A stretch of 64,000 nucleotides of DNA from JADCRZ01 sp037718865 (GCA_037718865.1 JBBJMP010000016.1:69667-133666); one strand, 5' to 3'. Positions 36,584 through 47,260 are shown, numbered from the stretch's first letter. Made by a program: numbers and translations. Notes: a model not told the origin generated them from the letters alone.

Positions 36584-39500
36584 ATGATCACAACGCTAAA
36601 ACGTGCCAAGCATGTAAAGATCAGCAAACGATTTGATCTGATTATCCTGCTAGCTATCTGCTTTCCTTTTTCACTGTATGCCAGACCGGGGAACCGTACT
36701 GGCTTTCCCGCATCTGACCCGGGTGAATCTATCAGGAATTATTTTGGAATAACCCAGCAGCAGAATGTTTCAGGTAAAGTGCTGGATGGTAAAAACAACC
36801 CCCTGCTTGGAGTAAGCGTAATGCTGAAAGGCACCACTAGAGGTGCCACAACCAATGCGGAAGGACAATACACGATTAATGAAGTTCCGGCGGACGGCAC
36901 ACTGGTATTTAGTTCAACGGGTTTCGCCACGCAGGAGGTTGCCGTAAGAGGAAAAGGAGCTACCATTGATGTTTCCATGAGCGAACAAATGTCTAATTTA
37001 AACGAGGTAGTTGTGGTCGGGTACGGAACCCAAACCAAGAAGGATCTGACCGGTGCTGTTTCCCAGGTGAAGGTGGCCCAACTGGAAAATGAAAATCCTC
37101 AAAGTGTTCAGGATGCCCTGCGGGGAAACGTTCCAGGGTTGAATATTTCGCAGGTAAACGCAGGTTCAGCAAAAGGGGGTGGAGACCTCCAGGTAAGGGG
37201 AAGGTCTTCAATTAACGCAGGCACCACGCCATTAATTGTACTGGATGGTGTCATTTACCAGGGCCAGTTAAGCGATATCAACCCCAATGATATTGCTACT
37301 ATTGATGTTTTGAAAGACGCCAGTTCCACAGCCGTTTTTGGCGCCAAGGCTGCCAGCGGCGTTGTTTTGATCACCACCAAGAAAGGCTCGAAAGCAAAAC
37401 CCACTATAACGCTTAATTCAAATATCGGATTTGGCGAACTGGCCATCAATGAACCGTTGTACGACGGTCCGGGTTTCGTTGCCTGGAGAACCGACGTGCT
37501 CAAAAGTATAAACATCAATGCCAAGCCGTTTCAGTTCAATGATCCCAGAACGCTGCCATCCAGTATAACCGTAGATCAATGGAAGGCCTATGATAATTCA
37601 CAGGGCGACCCGATCGATATCTGGCTGACCCGGTTAAAATTAATATCTATAGAGCGTGAGAACTATAAAACTGGCAAAACGGTCAACTGGTATGATAAGA
37701 TGTTTCAGAAAGGTATACGACAAGATCATACGCTAAGCGTTTCAGGAAAGAAAGAAGATGTGTCCTATTATATGTCCCTGGGGTACACAAATAACGAAGG
37801 AATTATTATCGGTGATGACTTTCAAACCTATCGCATGCGGCTGAACCTGGAGGCAAAAGTAGCGAGGTTTATGAGCGTGGGATTAAACCTGCAATTGTCT
37901 GATCGCGATGAAAGTCAGGTTCCCGTTTCCTGGGGTCAAATGATTAATGCTTCTCCCTATGGCGAAATATACAAAGCCGATGGCATAACGTTAAGGGATA
38001 GCCCGAATGATGACATTGGTAATAACACCAACCCATTCCTCGATAATGTATATACAAACCGCTTGCAGAAGTACAATACGCTGTTCGGCAGCCTGTATGC
38101 GAAAGGTGACCTGGGTCATGGGTTTTCCTATCAGGTTAACTTTACACCCAACTTTGAATTTTACCGGTATTTCAATGCCCGGTCCGCAAAGGATTTCCGC
38201 GTATCTGTGCGCAAAGGGGTAGCTACCAGAACGGAGCAAACTACGTATAACTGGCAGGTAGATAACCTGATCAAATGGAACAAGTCTTTCGGCGAACACC
38301 AGTTTGACGTAACCCTGCTGGCCAATGCGGAAAAATTTCAATCATGGCGTAACCAGATGGATAACGAGGGCTTTGACCCCAATGATAATTTAAGTTACCA
38401 CAACATTGGTTCCGGGATCAAGCCTGTTATTAGCAGTGACGACCAGTATAGCACGGGTGACGCGTTGATGGCCAGGCTGAATTATTCCTTCATGCAACGT
38501 TATATGCTGACAGGATCTATCCGCCGTGATGGTTATTCGGCTTTCGGAGAAGGGAATCGCAGGGCTGTTTTTCCAGCTGTCGCCCTTGGCTGGGTTCTTT
38601 CGGATGAAAAATTTATGGCACCCTTCAAATGGCTCAGCTACGCTAAACTTCGTGCCTCTTATGGCATCAATGGTAACCGGGATATCGGCAGATACGGCGC
38701 ACTATCTGATTTATCCACAAATAAATACCAGTATATTCTACCTAGCGGTGCACTCCAGGCGGTGTCACAATTAGCGGTAAACAGGCTGCAAAATGCCACC
38801 CTGAAATGGGAAAGGACAACTTCCTACAACTTCGGGTTTGATTTTTCTGTGCTGGATAACAGGTTGGGCGGCTCAGTGGATTTGTATAAAAAGGAGACCA
38901 ATGACCTGCTGATAAGCCGGGCATTACCTAATGTTAGCGGGTTTGATTTTGTCCTGGATAATCTTGGCCAGGTTGATAACAAAGGAGTTGAACTAAGCCT
39001 TAACAGCTCCAACGTCAGGACTCCAAATTTTTCCTGGAGATCCGTAATAAATTTTTCGTTAAACAGAAATAAGATCGTTCACCTCTATGGACCCGTTGAT
39101 GTGATAGATCCCGCTACTGGCAAAGTAACCGGCCAGGTAGAGAGAGATGACGTTGCCAACAGGTGGTTTTTGGGTCATGACATTAATGAGATATGGGACC
39201 TTAAAGTGCTTGGTATCTGGCAGCAGGATGAACTGGCTCAAGCCGCAAAATTTGGCGTGCGTCCGGGTGATTTTAAAATTGAGGATGTAAATAATGATGG
39301 CAAGTTTTCTGACGCTGACAGGCAGTTTCTGGGAAGCAGGAATCCAAGGTTTCAGTGGACATTAAGAAATGAATTTACGATTTACAAGAATTTTGATTTC
39401 TCGTTCATGCTCTATTCCAGTTGGGGACAAAAAACGGACTATAATCAGGCAAAAAATAACAGTGGTTTTCAGGATCGCCAAAATTCTTACCAATTTCCGT

Positions 39501-39817
39501 ATTGGACCGTCGAAAATCCCATAAACGATTATGCCAGGCTTTTTTCCAGTAACGGCAGTGCCGGTTTTGCCGTATATCGGCAAACATCTTTTATCCGGTT
39601 AAATACTGTTGCATTGGGTTATACGTTCCCCAAACATCTTGTCCAAAAAGCAAAGATAGAAAGCTTCAAAATATTTGCAAATATAACCAACGCGGCTTTG
39701 TATGCTCCGGATTGGACATTCTGGGATCCCGAATTCAGGAACCGGGACAATGATGGGAATATATCAACAGCCATACCTCCCAGGTATTATTCTCTGGGTA
39801 TTAACCTGACACTTTAA
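36584..39817 (+). CDS. susC: SusC/RagA family TonB-dependent outer membrane receptor
   Basis: The 1077-aa product has a rather long N-terminus before the CarboxypepD_reg-like domain (VSGKVLDGKNNPLLGVSVMLKGTTRGATTNAEGQY). The plug region follows (LNEVVVVGYGTQTKKDLTGAVSQV, VRGRSSINAGTTPLIVLDGV, FGAKAASGVVLITTKKG), then a full barrel ending YYSLGINLTL. It is the first gene of an operon with susD at 39837 (19 bp apart) and probably imports an oligosaccharide or peptide. It belongs to a different subfamily from the two SusC proteins at 7.6-12.6 kb, as judged by its VVGYGTQ motif and C-terminus. Confidence 0.95.
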   Translation: MITTLKRAKHVKISKRFDLIILLAICFPFSLYARPGNRTGFPASDPGESIRNYFGITQQQNVSGKVLDGKNNPLLGVSVMLKGTTRGATTNAEGQYTINEVPADGTLVFSSTGFATQEVAVRGKGATIDVSMSEQMSNLNEVVVVGYGTQTKKDLTGAVSQVKVAQLENENPQSVQDALRGNVPGLNISQVNAGSAKGGGDLQVRGRSSINAGTTPLIVLDGVIYQGQLSDINPNDIATIDVLKDASSTAVFGAKAASGVVLITTKKGSKAKPTITLNSNIGFGELAINEPLYDGPGFVAWRTDVLKSININAKPFQFNDPRTLPSSITVDQWKAYDNSQGDPIDIWLTRLKLISIERENYKTGKTVNWYDKMFQKGIRQDHTLSVSGKKEDVSYYMSLGYTNNEGIIIGDDFQTYRMRLNLEAKVARFMSVGLNLQLSDRDESQVPVSWGQMINASPYGEIYKADGITLRDSPNDDIGNNTNPFLDNVYTNRLQKYNTLFGSLYAKGDLGHGFSYQVNFTPNFEFYRYFNARSAKDFRVSVRKGVATRTEQTTYNWQVDNLIKWNKSFGEHQFDVTLLANAEKFQSWRNQMDNEGFDPNDNLSYHNIGSGIKPVISSDDQYSTGDALMARLNYSFMQRYMLTGSIRRDGYSAFGEGNRRAVFPAVALGWVLSDEKFMAPFKWLSYAKLRASYGINGNRDIGRYGALSDLSTNKYQYILPSGALQAVSQLAVNRLQNATLKWERTTSYNFGFDFSVLDNRLGGSVDLYKKETNDLLISRALPNVSGFDFVLDNLGQVDNKGVELSLNSSNVRTPNFSWRSVINFSLNRNKIVHLYGPVDVIDPATGKVTGQVERDDVANRWFLGHDINEIWDLKVLGIWQQDELAQAAKFGVRPGDFKIEDVNNDGKFSDADRQFLGSRNPRFQWTLRNEFTIYKNFDFSFMLYSSWGQKTDYNQAKNNSGFQDRQNSYQFPYWTVENPINDYARLFSSNGSAGFAVYRQTSFIRLNTVALGYTFPKHLVQKAKIESFKIFANITNAALYAPDWTFWDPEFRNRDNDGNISTAIPPRYYSLGINLTL

Positions 39818-39836
39818 TCACTCAATTACGATTTAT

Positions 39837-41642
39837 ATGAAAAAGATATTTATACCGGTTCTGTGTGTTCTTGGAATAATGGCCGCAATATCAAGTTGTA
39901 AAGAGTCATACCTGGAACCTAGACCGCTTTCATTTTATGAACCTTCATTAACCTATGTAAATGCAGCAGCCATGCGTGCTGCCCTGGTAGCCTGTAATGG
40001 AAACCTGAGAATTGAATATCACGGTGGAAACCCGCCCATTCTTACTGAGATGTTGTTCACTGAAATTGCGGTAGAAGGCACCACCGATAAGTCGGGGCCG
40101 GCACAGGATCTCAACCTGCTTATTACACCAGACCTGGTTACCTTTAACAATGATGATCGCAATAAAATCTACGTGTATTGGGATACAGCTTATGCGGCCA
40201 TTAAATATGCAAATACCGTCATTTCCCGGATCGATAATGCCAAATATGCTTCACCAGCGGAGCGGAATGCCATTTTGGGAGCTGCTTATTTTCACCGGGC
40301 GCTACGATATTACAGGCTTACCCACCAGTTCGGTGATGTCCCCGCAGTCATGACAGAAATAACAAGCCCGAAACTTGATTTTTATTCAACCAAACGAGAG
40401 GTCATCCTGCAGAAGATTAAATTAGATCTGGATTCGGCACAAATGTGGTGTTCTGACGCGGTAAGCAAGGGCGAGGTTACCAAGGGCGCAGTCAGCCATT
40501 TGCTGACAAAAGTTAATCTATCCCTGGGTAAATTTGATGATGCCATCACTGCTGCCAACAGTGTGATCAATGGAAGTGTTTACAGCCTCATGAAGACGCC
40601 ATTCGGTGCAACAAGAAAGAATGTAATCTGGGACCTTCACCGCCCGGAAAATAAATCAATTGGTGAGAACAGAGAAGGCATCATGATGATTATCGACCGG
40701 TTTGGAGATGGCGGCTTTGGAACCGGGACGACCATCATGCGACAGGCAGTTCCCTATTGGGGCACTAATATTCAAACTCCAAGCGGTAAAAAGGGAACCA
40801 ATGACAACCTGGCCGTGGAATTTGTTCAGTCGAACCTTTACGGAAGAGGCATAGGCAGAACTCGGCCCAGTAACTATGGCCAGTATGAGATCTGGGATGA
40901 CCCGAATGACCTGAGACACGCAAAAGGAAACTGGATGACCATGGAAGAGATCTTGTACAATGATGCCGAATTGAAAAAAAATAACGATCCTTATTATTTA
41001 AAACCCTTGCAATTGCGAAATGATAACGGGGGGCTACTTTGCACGGATACGATCAGGAGCTGGTTCGGATGGCCTCATTACAAAGTCTTTATTCCTGATT
41101 TTGAAAATTCCCCTATGCAAGGAGGACACTCCGACTGGTACCTGTTCAGGATTGCTGAAACTTATTTATTGCGGGCGGAAGCCCATTTCTGGAAAGGAGA
41201 TCTTGCCGCGGCTGCAGCAGACATCAATGCGGTAAGAACACGGGCAGGTTGCGCACCTATTCAACCCGGCCAGGTAAATATGGGTACCATCCTGGATGAA
41301 AGGGCCAGGGAGTTATTTTATGAGGAACCGCGCAAGACAGAGCTTACCCGCATGTCTTATCTTTTTGCCATGACCAAAAAGGCTGCTGAAAATGGCAAAA
41401 CTTATTCATTAGACAGATTCTCTGAGGACAATTATTTATACGATAGGGTCATGGCAAAAAATAATTTTTACAGGGAAGGCATTCTAACGAACCATGCCGA
41501 TAAATATACTATTAGTCCCTACCATGTATTGTGGCCTGTCCCAACAAGTGCCATCCAGGCAAACAGTAACGGACGTATCAACCAAACGAAAGGATATACA
41601 GGATACGAACTCAATGTACCGCCGTTGACAACGATTCCCTAA
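39837..41642 (+). CDS. susD: RagB/SusD family nutrient-binding lipoprotein
   Basis: The 601-aa product has a lipoprotein signal ending in MAAISSCKESYLEPRPLSFY. Family hallmarks include AAYFHRALRYYRLTHQFGDVPAV, LLTKVNLSLGKFDDAITAAN, FRIAETYLLRAEAHFWKGDLAAAAADINAVRTRA and LDERARELFYEEPRKTELTRM. It is the partner of the susC ending 19 bp upstream. A strong terminator follows at 41672-41700. The N-terminal region is more divergent from the usual SusD than the other two copies in the window, suggesting a different ligand. Confidence 0.94.
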   Translation: MKKIFIPVLCVLGIMAAISSCKESYLEPRPLSFYEPSLTYVNAAAMRAALVACNGNLRIEYHGGNPPILTEMLFTEIAVEGTTDKSGPAQDLNLLITPDLVTFNNDDRNKIYVYWDTAYAAIKYANTVISRIDNAKYASPAERNAILGAAYFHRALRYYRLTHQFGDVPAVMTEITSPKLDFYSTKREVILQKIKLDLDSAQMWCSDAVSKGEVTKGAVSHLLTKVNLSLGKFDDAITAANSVINGSVYSLMKTPFGATRKNVIWDLHRPENKSIGENREGIMMIIDRFGDGGFGTGTTIMRQAVPYWGTNIQTPSGKKGTNDNLAVEFVQSNLYGRGIGRTRPSNYGQYEIWDDPNDLRHAKGNWMTMEEILYNDAELKKNNDPYYLKPLQLRNDNGGLLCTDTIRSWFGWPHYKVFIPDFENSPMQGGHSDWYLFRIAETYLLRAEAHFWKGDLAAAAADINAVRTRAGCAPIQPGQVNMGTILDERARELFYEEPRKTELTRMSYLFAMTKKAAENGKTYSLDRFSEDNYLYDRVMAKNNFYREGILTNHADKYTISPYHVLWPVPTSAIQANSNGRINQTKGYTGYELNVPPLTTIP

Positions 41643-41671
41643 AACGGTTGGCCGATAATATTTCTGGTATA

Positions 41672-41700
41672 AAAAAACCACTCCATTTGAGTGGTTTTTT
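41672..41700 (+). terminator. Strong terminator after the susC-susD operon
   Basis: AAAAAACCACTC pairs with GAGTGGTTTTTT in a 12-bp stem with a CATTT loop, and the T-tract continues past the stem. It closes the susCD operon. Confidence 0.9.
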
Positions 41701-41803
41701 TTATACAATTTCAAAGCCTGATAATCTATCGGGTTAATTGCTGCAATATTGTAATATTGCACAAATTACCAACCGGCGTATACATAAATTATTAATCTAT
41801 TAT

Positions 41804-42802
41804 ATGGAATACAGAAAATTAGGCACCTCAGACCTGGAACTTTCAGTGATAACCTTTGGTGCGTGGGCAGCGGGCGGCTGGAAATGGGGAGGCACGGAAC
41901 GCTCGGTAGCCGTTGAAGCCATCAGGGCAGCTTATGAGTTGGGAGTAACATCTATTGATACGGCTCCTATTTACGGCCAGGGCGCAAGTGAAGACATTGT
42001 GGGAGAAGCAATCAAAGATCTTCCCAGGCATAAGATCCAGATCCTTACAAAATTTGGTATGCGCTGGGATCTGGCTAAAGGGGATTTTGCTTTCAGCAGC
42101 CAGGATACCAAGGGCAAGGATATCGATGTTTACAAATACGCAGCCAGGGAAAGCATTATTAGAGAATGTGAAGATAGTCTTCGTTTGCTGCGCACGGACT
42201 ATATCGATCTTTACCAGATACACTGGCCCGACATAACCACACCGATTGAAGAAACCATGGAAACCCTTGCTGAACTGATCAGGCAGGGTAAGGTGCGTTA
42301 TGCAGGGGTTTGCAATTATGATGTTAGCCAGATGCAGGAAGCTGAGAAATACATCAACCTGGCCTCAAACCAGGTTTCTTACAGCATGGTCAAGCGTGAT
42401 ATTGAAGAAGAGGTTATTCCACACTGCATAAATAACAATAAAGCCATTTTGGCTTATAGTCCGCTTGAACGCGGTTTGCTAAGCGGCAAGATGAAACCTG
42501 GCCACCATTTTAATGAAGGCGACCACCGTGCTGAATTACACTTTTTTAATGACGAAAATCTTACTAGGACCAACGCCTTCCTGGAAAAGATCAAACCTCT
42601 GGCGGATGAAAAAAATGCAACACTCGCACAACTGGTAATCCGCTGGACCATCGAACAACCTGGTATCACCATAGCTCTTGTAGGCGCCCGGAATGCAGAG
42701 CAGGCCATACAAAATGCAAGAGCCATAGAAGTAAGTCTGAATCAGGACGATATCAGCTTTATCAACCGCGAACTGGATAAGCTGGAATTGGTGAAAAAAT
42801 AA
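41804..42802 (+). CDS. Aldo/keto reductase
   Basis: Read from the ATG at 41804 (MEYRKLGTSDLELSVITFGAW), giving 332 residues; the frame also stays open 66 bp upstream without a better start. The family's DTAPIYGQGASEDIVGEAI segment supplies the catalytic Asp and Tyr, and the Lys and His positions appear in IQILTKFG and IDLYQIHWPD. The C-terminal NADPH-binding part reads TIEQPGITIALVGARNAEQAIQNARA. These enzymes reduce sugar or aldehyde carbonyls with NADPH. It is preceded by the susD terminator, so it is separately transcribed. Confidence 0.93.
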   Translation: MEYRKLGTSDLELSVITFGAWAAGGWKWGGTERSVAVEAIRAAYELGVTSIDTAPIYGQGASEDIVGEAIKDLPRHKIQILTKFGMRWDLAKGDFAFSSQDTKGKDIDVYKYAARESIIRECEDSLRLLRTDYIDLYQIHWPDITTPIEETMETLAELIRQGKVRYAGVCNYDVSQMQEAEKYINLASNQVSYSMVKRDIEEEVIPHCINNNKAILAYSPLERGLLSGKMKPGHHFNEGDHRAELHFFNDENLTRTNAFLEKIKPLADEKNATLAQLVIRWTIEQPGITIALVGARNAEQAIQNARAIEVSLNQDDISFINRELDKLELVKK

Positions 42803-43030
42803 ACGCAACTGATATCTTACTGCCTGGTCCCCTATTCTACCTTCGCTTAATATTTTAAGCGATAACGCTATTGACCATAGTTTGCTCCCGTCTTGATTCT
42901 CGTTTATCAGCTTATTGATTGTTGTAACTGTAATATCATTTAACCTTTATGCCCGTTAACAAGTTACGGCATATTGTTAAATCCGAATGAACCGGATTTA
43001 GTTTCAGTTTAAACAATCAATCCTACTCCT

Positions 43031-46009
43031 ATGAAAATGCTTTACCCTGTGAAACTCTTTGTCTTATTCCTGATTAGCCTGTTTAGTGTAAGCAGTATTT
43101 ACTCTGCTGATCTACAGGCTGCAGATTGCGGTTGCGATTTTACCCTAAAACCGAAGAACGGCGAAACGGAAATTTACGTCAATGGTCAAACGCTTGGTGT
43201 TAAACCTGGTAACAAGGTTTGCATTCCCGGCGGTACCTATAAACATATCTATTTATTTAATTTTAACGGAACTGCAGAACAGCCCATTACCGTTACCAAC
43301 TGCACCGGAAAGGTGATTATATCGGGTAACGTCAGCTATGGATTTATTCTGAAAAGCAGTAAAAACATTCATGTTATGGGCACCGGTGATCCGTCGTTTG
43401 AATACGGGATCCTGGTTGATGGAACAGCAATCTCTCAGGCTACCGGGTTTGCGACGGGCGATCGCTCTACTGACATTGAACTGGACCATATTGAGATCTA
43501 CAAATCAGGTGCGGGGTTCATGTATGCACCTACGCCCAATTGTGATTCCGCTACCTGGGGATCCAGTTTTACCATACGTAACCTCTCTTACCACCATAAT
43601 TATGTGCATGATACCGGTGGGGAGGCTTTCTATATCGGCAATACCAGTAATACCTATAATTTAACCTGTAATGGCAGTGCCATAAGCGTTACTCCACAAG
43701 TGATCAACGGTTTAAAAATATACAACAACCTCATCGAAAGATCCGGTTGGGATGGTATACAGGTCGCCAGCTCTCCCGTTGGCGTTGAAATTTATAACAA
43801 TGTGGTTAAACAGCATGGCGTGATGAACCGCGACTCGCAGCAGGCAGGCATTATTCTGGGTGGCGCTTCGAGTGGAAAGGTATACAACAATGTGGTCCTG
43901 GGCGGTACGGGCAATTCGTTTCAATGCTTTGGTGTGGGACTAATTCAGGTGTATAACAATGTATTTGCCAACGGAGGTTATAATGGAAGCGCATTCGGGC
44001 AGCACGGGGTTATATTTGCCAGCAGACCCGCTCCGGCAGGATATCCTAAAATGACTATGCAGTTTATGAATAATACCATCATAAATCCCAAGGCAAGCGG
44101 GGTAGTCATGTATGATGAGTACGCGGGAGTAGGTACCAACAACGTTTTTCTTAATAACATAGTAACTAATCCGGGTGCCCTGGCAAACGGATCAACGCTT
44201 GCCTACTGGGATATAAAACTGCCTTCCCAAAACATGCAGCTTTCAAACAACATTAATAAACCAACCTCGGCAGAACTTAAGTTTGTCGATGCGGCTAATA
44301 ACAACTATAACCTCCAGCCCGGCTCTATAGCCATTGATGCGGGCATGGACTTAAAGAATTATGGCATAACAAAAGACATGAATAATAACAGCCGCCCGGG
44401 TGGTGCCGCCTTTGATGCAGGAGCCTTCGAACACACATCAACGGTGCACGTAAACCAGGCGCCGGTTGCGAATGCAGGCGCCGATTTCAACATTACATTG
44501 CCGAACTCTCAGGTAACCTTAAGCGGAAGCGGCACTGATGCTGACGGAACGGTAACTGCCTATAACTGGAAGCAGCAAAGCGGGCCTTCCCAATCCGGTA
44601 TTGTAAGTGCAGGTGGTGCGGCTACAGCGGTGAATTCGCTTACCGTTGCCGGAATGTATGAGTTTGTACTAACGGTCACGGACAACGAAGGCGCCAGCGA
44701 TACGTCTATTGCAAAAGTAATTGTTAGTGCCTCTACTCCCGGAAGCGTGCCTGGTCTGCTGAAATACAGGTATTATACCTTCACCGGCACCTGGTATCAC
44801 ATGCCCAATTTGCATGCACTTACTCCTGCCGGAACCGGGACCGTTGCAAACATCACCCTGGCAAACAGGACACAAAATGACCGTTTTGCTTATCTCTGGG
44901 ATGGGTATATTAACATTCCGGTAAGCGGCACCTATACCTTCCGTACAACATCCGACGACGGCAGCCAGTTCTGGATAGGCGATCTGCCTTTACCCCTGAT
45001 CAATAATGATGACTTACATAGCCCGCGGGACAGAGATGGCACCATCACCCTGAACGCAGGTGTATACCCGATCGCAGTATTATATTATGATCAGGACGGC
45101 GGCGAAATGATGAATGTGTCGTGGAAAACGCCCCAGACCGGAAGCAACTTTGAAGCTATCCCTACGACTTCCTTTGTAAATGCCCCTGTCAGAGGCGGTC
45201 CATTAAAATACAGGTACTACACTTTCTCAGGCACCTGGTATAATATGCCCAGCCTGCACGCCCTTACGCCGGTTGCAACAGGAACCGTTGCCAACGTTAA
45301 CCTGGCCAACAAAACACAGAATGATCGTTTTGCATTTCTCTGGGAAGGATTTATCAATATAACAGTTGGCGGAAGTTATACTTTCCGTACAACATCCGAT
45401 GATGGAAGCCAGTTCTGGATAGGTAGCTTACCCGGTCCATTGATCGTTAATGACGGGTTACACGGCCCCGAGGATAAAGATGGCACCATCACCTTGAATG
45501 CCGGTGTATACCCGATAGCCTATCTCTACTATGAACAGGAAGGCGGTGAAACCATGAATATATCCTGGAAAACGCCTCAAACAGGAAACAGTTTTATAAC
45601 AATTCCAGACAATGCCTTTGTTACCCAGCTATCTCCTGTGGCAGCTTATGAGAACCCGGCGATACATAAATACAACATGGCCAGATGCTCGCTGATGGCC
45701 ATGGATTCCGGCAGGTCAAATCTTGCAATGAGTAAAATAAAGACTGATGAAAATTTTCGTCCTTCACTGGTACTATTTCCGAATCCCGCTATTGAACAGG
45801 TAAATCTTCGCCTGACGCATACCGAAAAAGGTTTAGTGCAGGTAAACATTGTAAACGGATTAGGAGTTACGGTAAGAAGCAATCAGTATCGCAAAGAAAA
45901 CATATACTGGCAACAAAACCTGGCTGTCTCCGGACTAAAGCCGGGATACTACCTCGTTGAAATAAAAGGAAAAATGCTGGACTTTAAACAATCGTTCATA
46001 AAAAAATAA
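43031..46009 (+). CDS. Secreted right-handed beta-helix protein with PKD-like and two PA14 domains, T9SS sorted
   Basis: The 992-aa product has a signal peptide and a parallel beta-helix at residues ~30-470 (KIYNNLIERSGWDGIQVASSPVGVEIYNNVVKQHG; DGVAFDAGAFEH-type closing near ~465). It then has a PKD-like domain at ~475-570 (NQAPVANAGADFNITLPNSQVTLSGSGTDADGTV). Two tandem PA14-like domains follow at ~575-710 and ~725-860, each with YRYYTFTGTWY, RFAYLWDGYINI, SDDGSQFWIGDLP and WKTPQTG. The last ~80 residues (LVLFPNPAIEQVNLRL to GYYLVEIKGKM) are a type A T9SS sorting domain. Beta-helix proteins are often polysaccharide lyases or hydrolases and PA14 domains bind glycans, so a carbohydrate-active role is likely but no catalytic residues are assigned. 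Confidence 0.87.
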   Translation: MKMLYPVKLFVLFLISLFSVSSIYSADLQAADCGCDFTLKPKNGETEIYVNGQTLGVKPGNKVCIPGGTYKHIYLFNFNGTAEQPITVTNCTGKVIISGNVSYGFILKSSKNIHVMGTGDPSFEYGILVDGTAISQATGFATGDRSTDIELDHIEIYKSGAGFMYAPTPNCDSATWGSSFTIRNLSYHHNYVHDTGGEAFYIGNTSNTYNLTCNGSAISVTPQVINGLKIYNNLIERSGWDGIQVASSPVGVEIYNNVVKQHGVMNRDSQQAGIILGGASSGKVYNNVVLGGTGNSFQCFGVGLIQVYNNVFANGGYNGSAFGQHGVIFASRPAPAGYPKMTMQFMNNTIINPKASGVVMYDEYAGVGTNNVFLNNIVTNPGALANGSTLAYWDIKLPSQNMQLSNNINKPTSAELKFVDAANNNYNLQPGSIAIDAGMDLKNYGITKDMNNNSRPGGAAFDAGAFEHTSTVHVNQAPVANAGADFNITLPNSQVTLSGSGTDADGTVTAYNWKQQSGPSQSGIVSAGGAATAVNSLTVAGMYEFVLTVTDNEGASDTSIAKVIVSASTPGSVPGLLKYRYYTFTGTWYHMPNLHALTPAGTGTVANITLANRTQNDRFAYLWDGYINIPVSGTYTFRTTSDDGSQFWIGDLPLPLINNDDLHSPRDRDGTITLNAGVYPIAVLYYDQDGGEMMNVSWKTPQTGSNFEAIPTTSFVNAPVRGGPLKYRYYTFSGTWYNMPSLHALTPVATGTVANVNLANKTQNDRFAFLWEGFINITVGGSYTFRTTSDDGSQFWIGSLPGPLIVNDGLHGPEDKDGTITLNAGVYPIAYLYYEQEGGETMNISWKTPQTGNSFITIPDNAFVTQLSPVAAYENPAIHKYNMARCSLMAMDSGRSNLAMSKIKTDENFRPSLVLFPNPAIEQVNLRLTHTEKGLVQVNIVNGLGVTVRSNQYRKENIYWQQNLAVSGLKPGYYLVEIKGKMLDFKQSFIKK

Positions 46010-46024
46010 CGGATCTGTTTTTCC

Positions 46025-46056
46025 AGGGCTGGTAAGTGTAATCCCTTACCAGCCCT
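46025..46056. terminator. Hairpin between convergent genes
   Basis: AGGGCTGGTAAG pairs perfectly with CTTACCAGCCCT around an 8-base loop, between the beta-helix gene and the serine hydrolase gene that face each other. It should act in both directions. Confidence 0.8.
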
Positions 46057-46066
46057 TGTGTTTACA

Positions 46067-47260
46067 TCAATTCTTTCTTTGATTATATGGAATATAATTT
46101 TCCCATAACCAGGGAGTAAACCGGTCGCCTATAGCCGTCTCCAACAACTCCTTAAAGATGCTTTCGCCATTGTCACTATTACTCATTATTACAATCCCTG
46201 TTCTGTGATCCGGAAAAATTATGGAATAATGCTGGAAGCCATCGCCATGCCCTTCTTTAAAAGCCCCTATACCGTAAGGTGATTTCAGTAAGACCCATCC
46301 TAAACCATAACTTAAATCAATTGCATCATTGGCAGTCGAATCACGCAGTCGTAAAGGGCCGAATTGCCTGACTGACCTGATCTTTATCTGGGGCGTAAAC
46401 ATGACTTTCCGGGTTGATAATTTTAGTATACTGTTTTTGAGCACTGCCTTTGTAAACAGCGTATAGTCATTCAATGTCGTTTCCAGGGTGCTGGCTGCTC
46501 TGGCTTCATTATCCTTATCTTTCTCATACATTTTACCTGTTGTGTTGTGTCCGAAGCAATAATCTTTTTCAAATTTTGCCTGCCACGTGTAAGAAGACAT
46601 ATGCATGCCCAAAGGAGTAAAGATTTTATCGTGCATCAATTCTTCAAGCGACTTGCCCAGCATATATTCGAGAACTACCTGCAAATACACCATTCCCTCT
46701 CCGGAATAACTATACCTGGAGCCAGGTTTTAATTTGACCCTTAATTTTTCATCCTCTTCATCCGATCTCCAATTGGGAAAACCGGATGTATGATCCAGGC
46801 ACATCCTTGCCGTAATTTTTTTGTACAGCGTGTCATTTTTAAGGTCGCTGTAGTTATCATGCCATCTTTTTGTAGGCGTATATTCAAAGATAGGTTTGAT
46901 CAAATAGTCTTGTAACGGCTTATCCAAATCTATCATACCTTCTTCGGCCAGTTTCATCACTAACACTGCAAAAATTGCCTTACTAAACGAAGCTCCATAA
47001 AAGTTTGTGCCGGCCTTTATCGGCTCCCTCGTATCTATGCGCTTGTAACCAAACGTTTTACTATAAACAGGTTCGTTATTGTTGAATATACTGATTGCTA
47101 ACCCGTGAACGTGTGCCTCTCTCATTAAAGATTGGATCTTATTATCCAGGTAAGCAACAGAAATGCTGCTTTTGTCGAGTCTGATAATCGTTTGTCCCTG
47201 AGCTATACAATTCAATATGATAAAGCAAAAAATAAGTAACCGTAATATTTTACTGAACAT
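46067..47260 (-). CDS. Serine hydrolase of the beta-lactamase/penicillin-binding-like family
   Basis: The 397-aa product has a signal peptide and the class C beta-lactamase-like motifs: YGASFSKAIFAVLVMKLAEEGMIDLDKPL, where Ser-x-x-Lys is the nucleophile pair, then YSYSGEGMVYLQVVLEYMLGKSLEELM, and a late HGDG motif (FKEGHGDGFQHYS). This family covers beta-lactamases, esterases and D-aminopeptidases. It acts in the periplasm or outside the cell. It is probably a carboxylesterase or peptidase, not a true beta-lactamase, but the substrate cannot be told. It is convergent with the beta-helix gene. Confidence 0.88.
   Translation of the reverse strand: MFSKILRLLIFCFIILNCIAQGQTIIRLDKSSISVAYLDNKIQSLMREAHVHGLAISIFNNNEPVYSKTFGYKRIDTREPIKAGTNFYGASFSKAIFAVLVMKLAEEGMIDLDKPLQDYLIKPIFEYTPTKRWHDNYSDLKNDTLYKKITARMCLDHTSGFPNWRSDEEDEKLRVKLKPGSRYSYSGEGMVYLQVVLEYMLGKSLEELMHDKIFTPLGMHMSSYTWQAKFEKDYCFGHNTTGKMYEKDKDNEARAASTLETTLNDYTLFTKAVLKNSILKLSTRKVMFTPQIKIRSVRQFGPLRLRDSTANDAIDLSYGLGWVLLKSPYGIGAFKEGHGDGFQHYSIIFPDHRTGIVIMSNSDNGESIFKELLETAIGDRFTPWLWENYIPYNQRKN

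Noticed and set aside
36739..37038. Long minus-strand frames within susC (also within the dnaE2 and SusD genes)
   Set aside because: They are antisense shadows of confirmed genes with no family resemblance.
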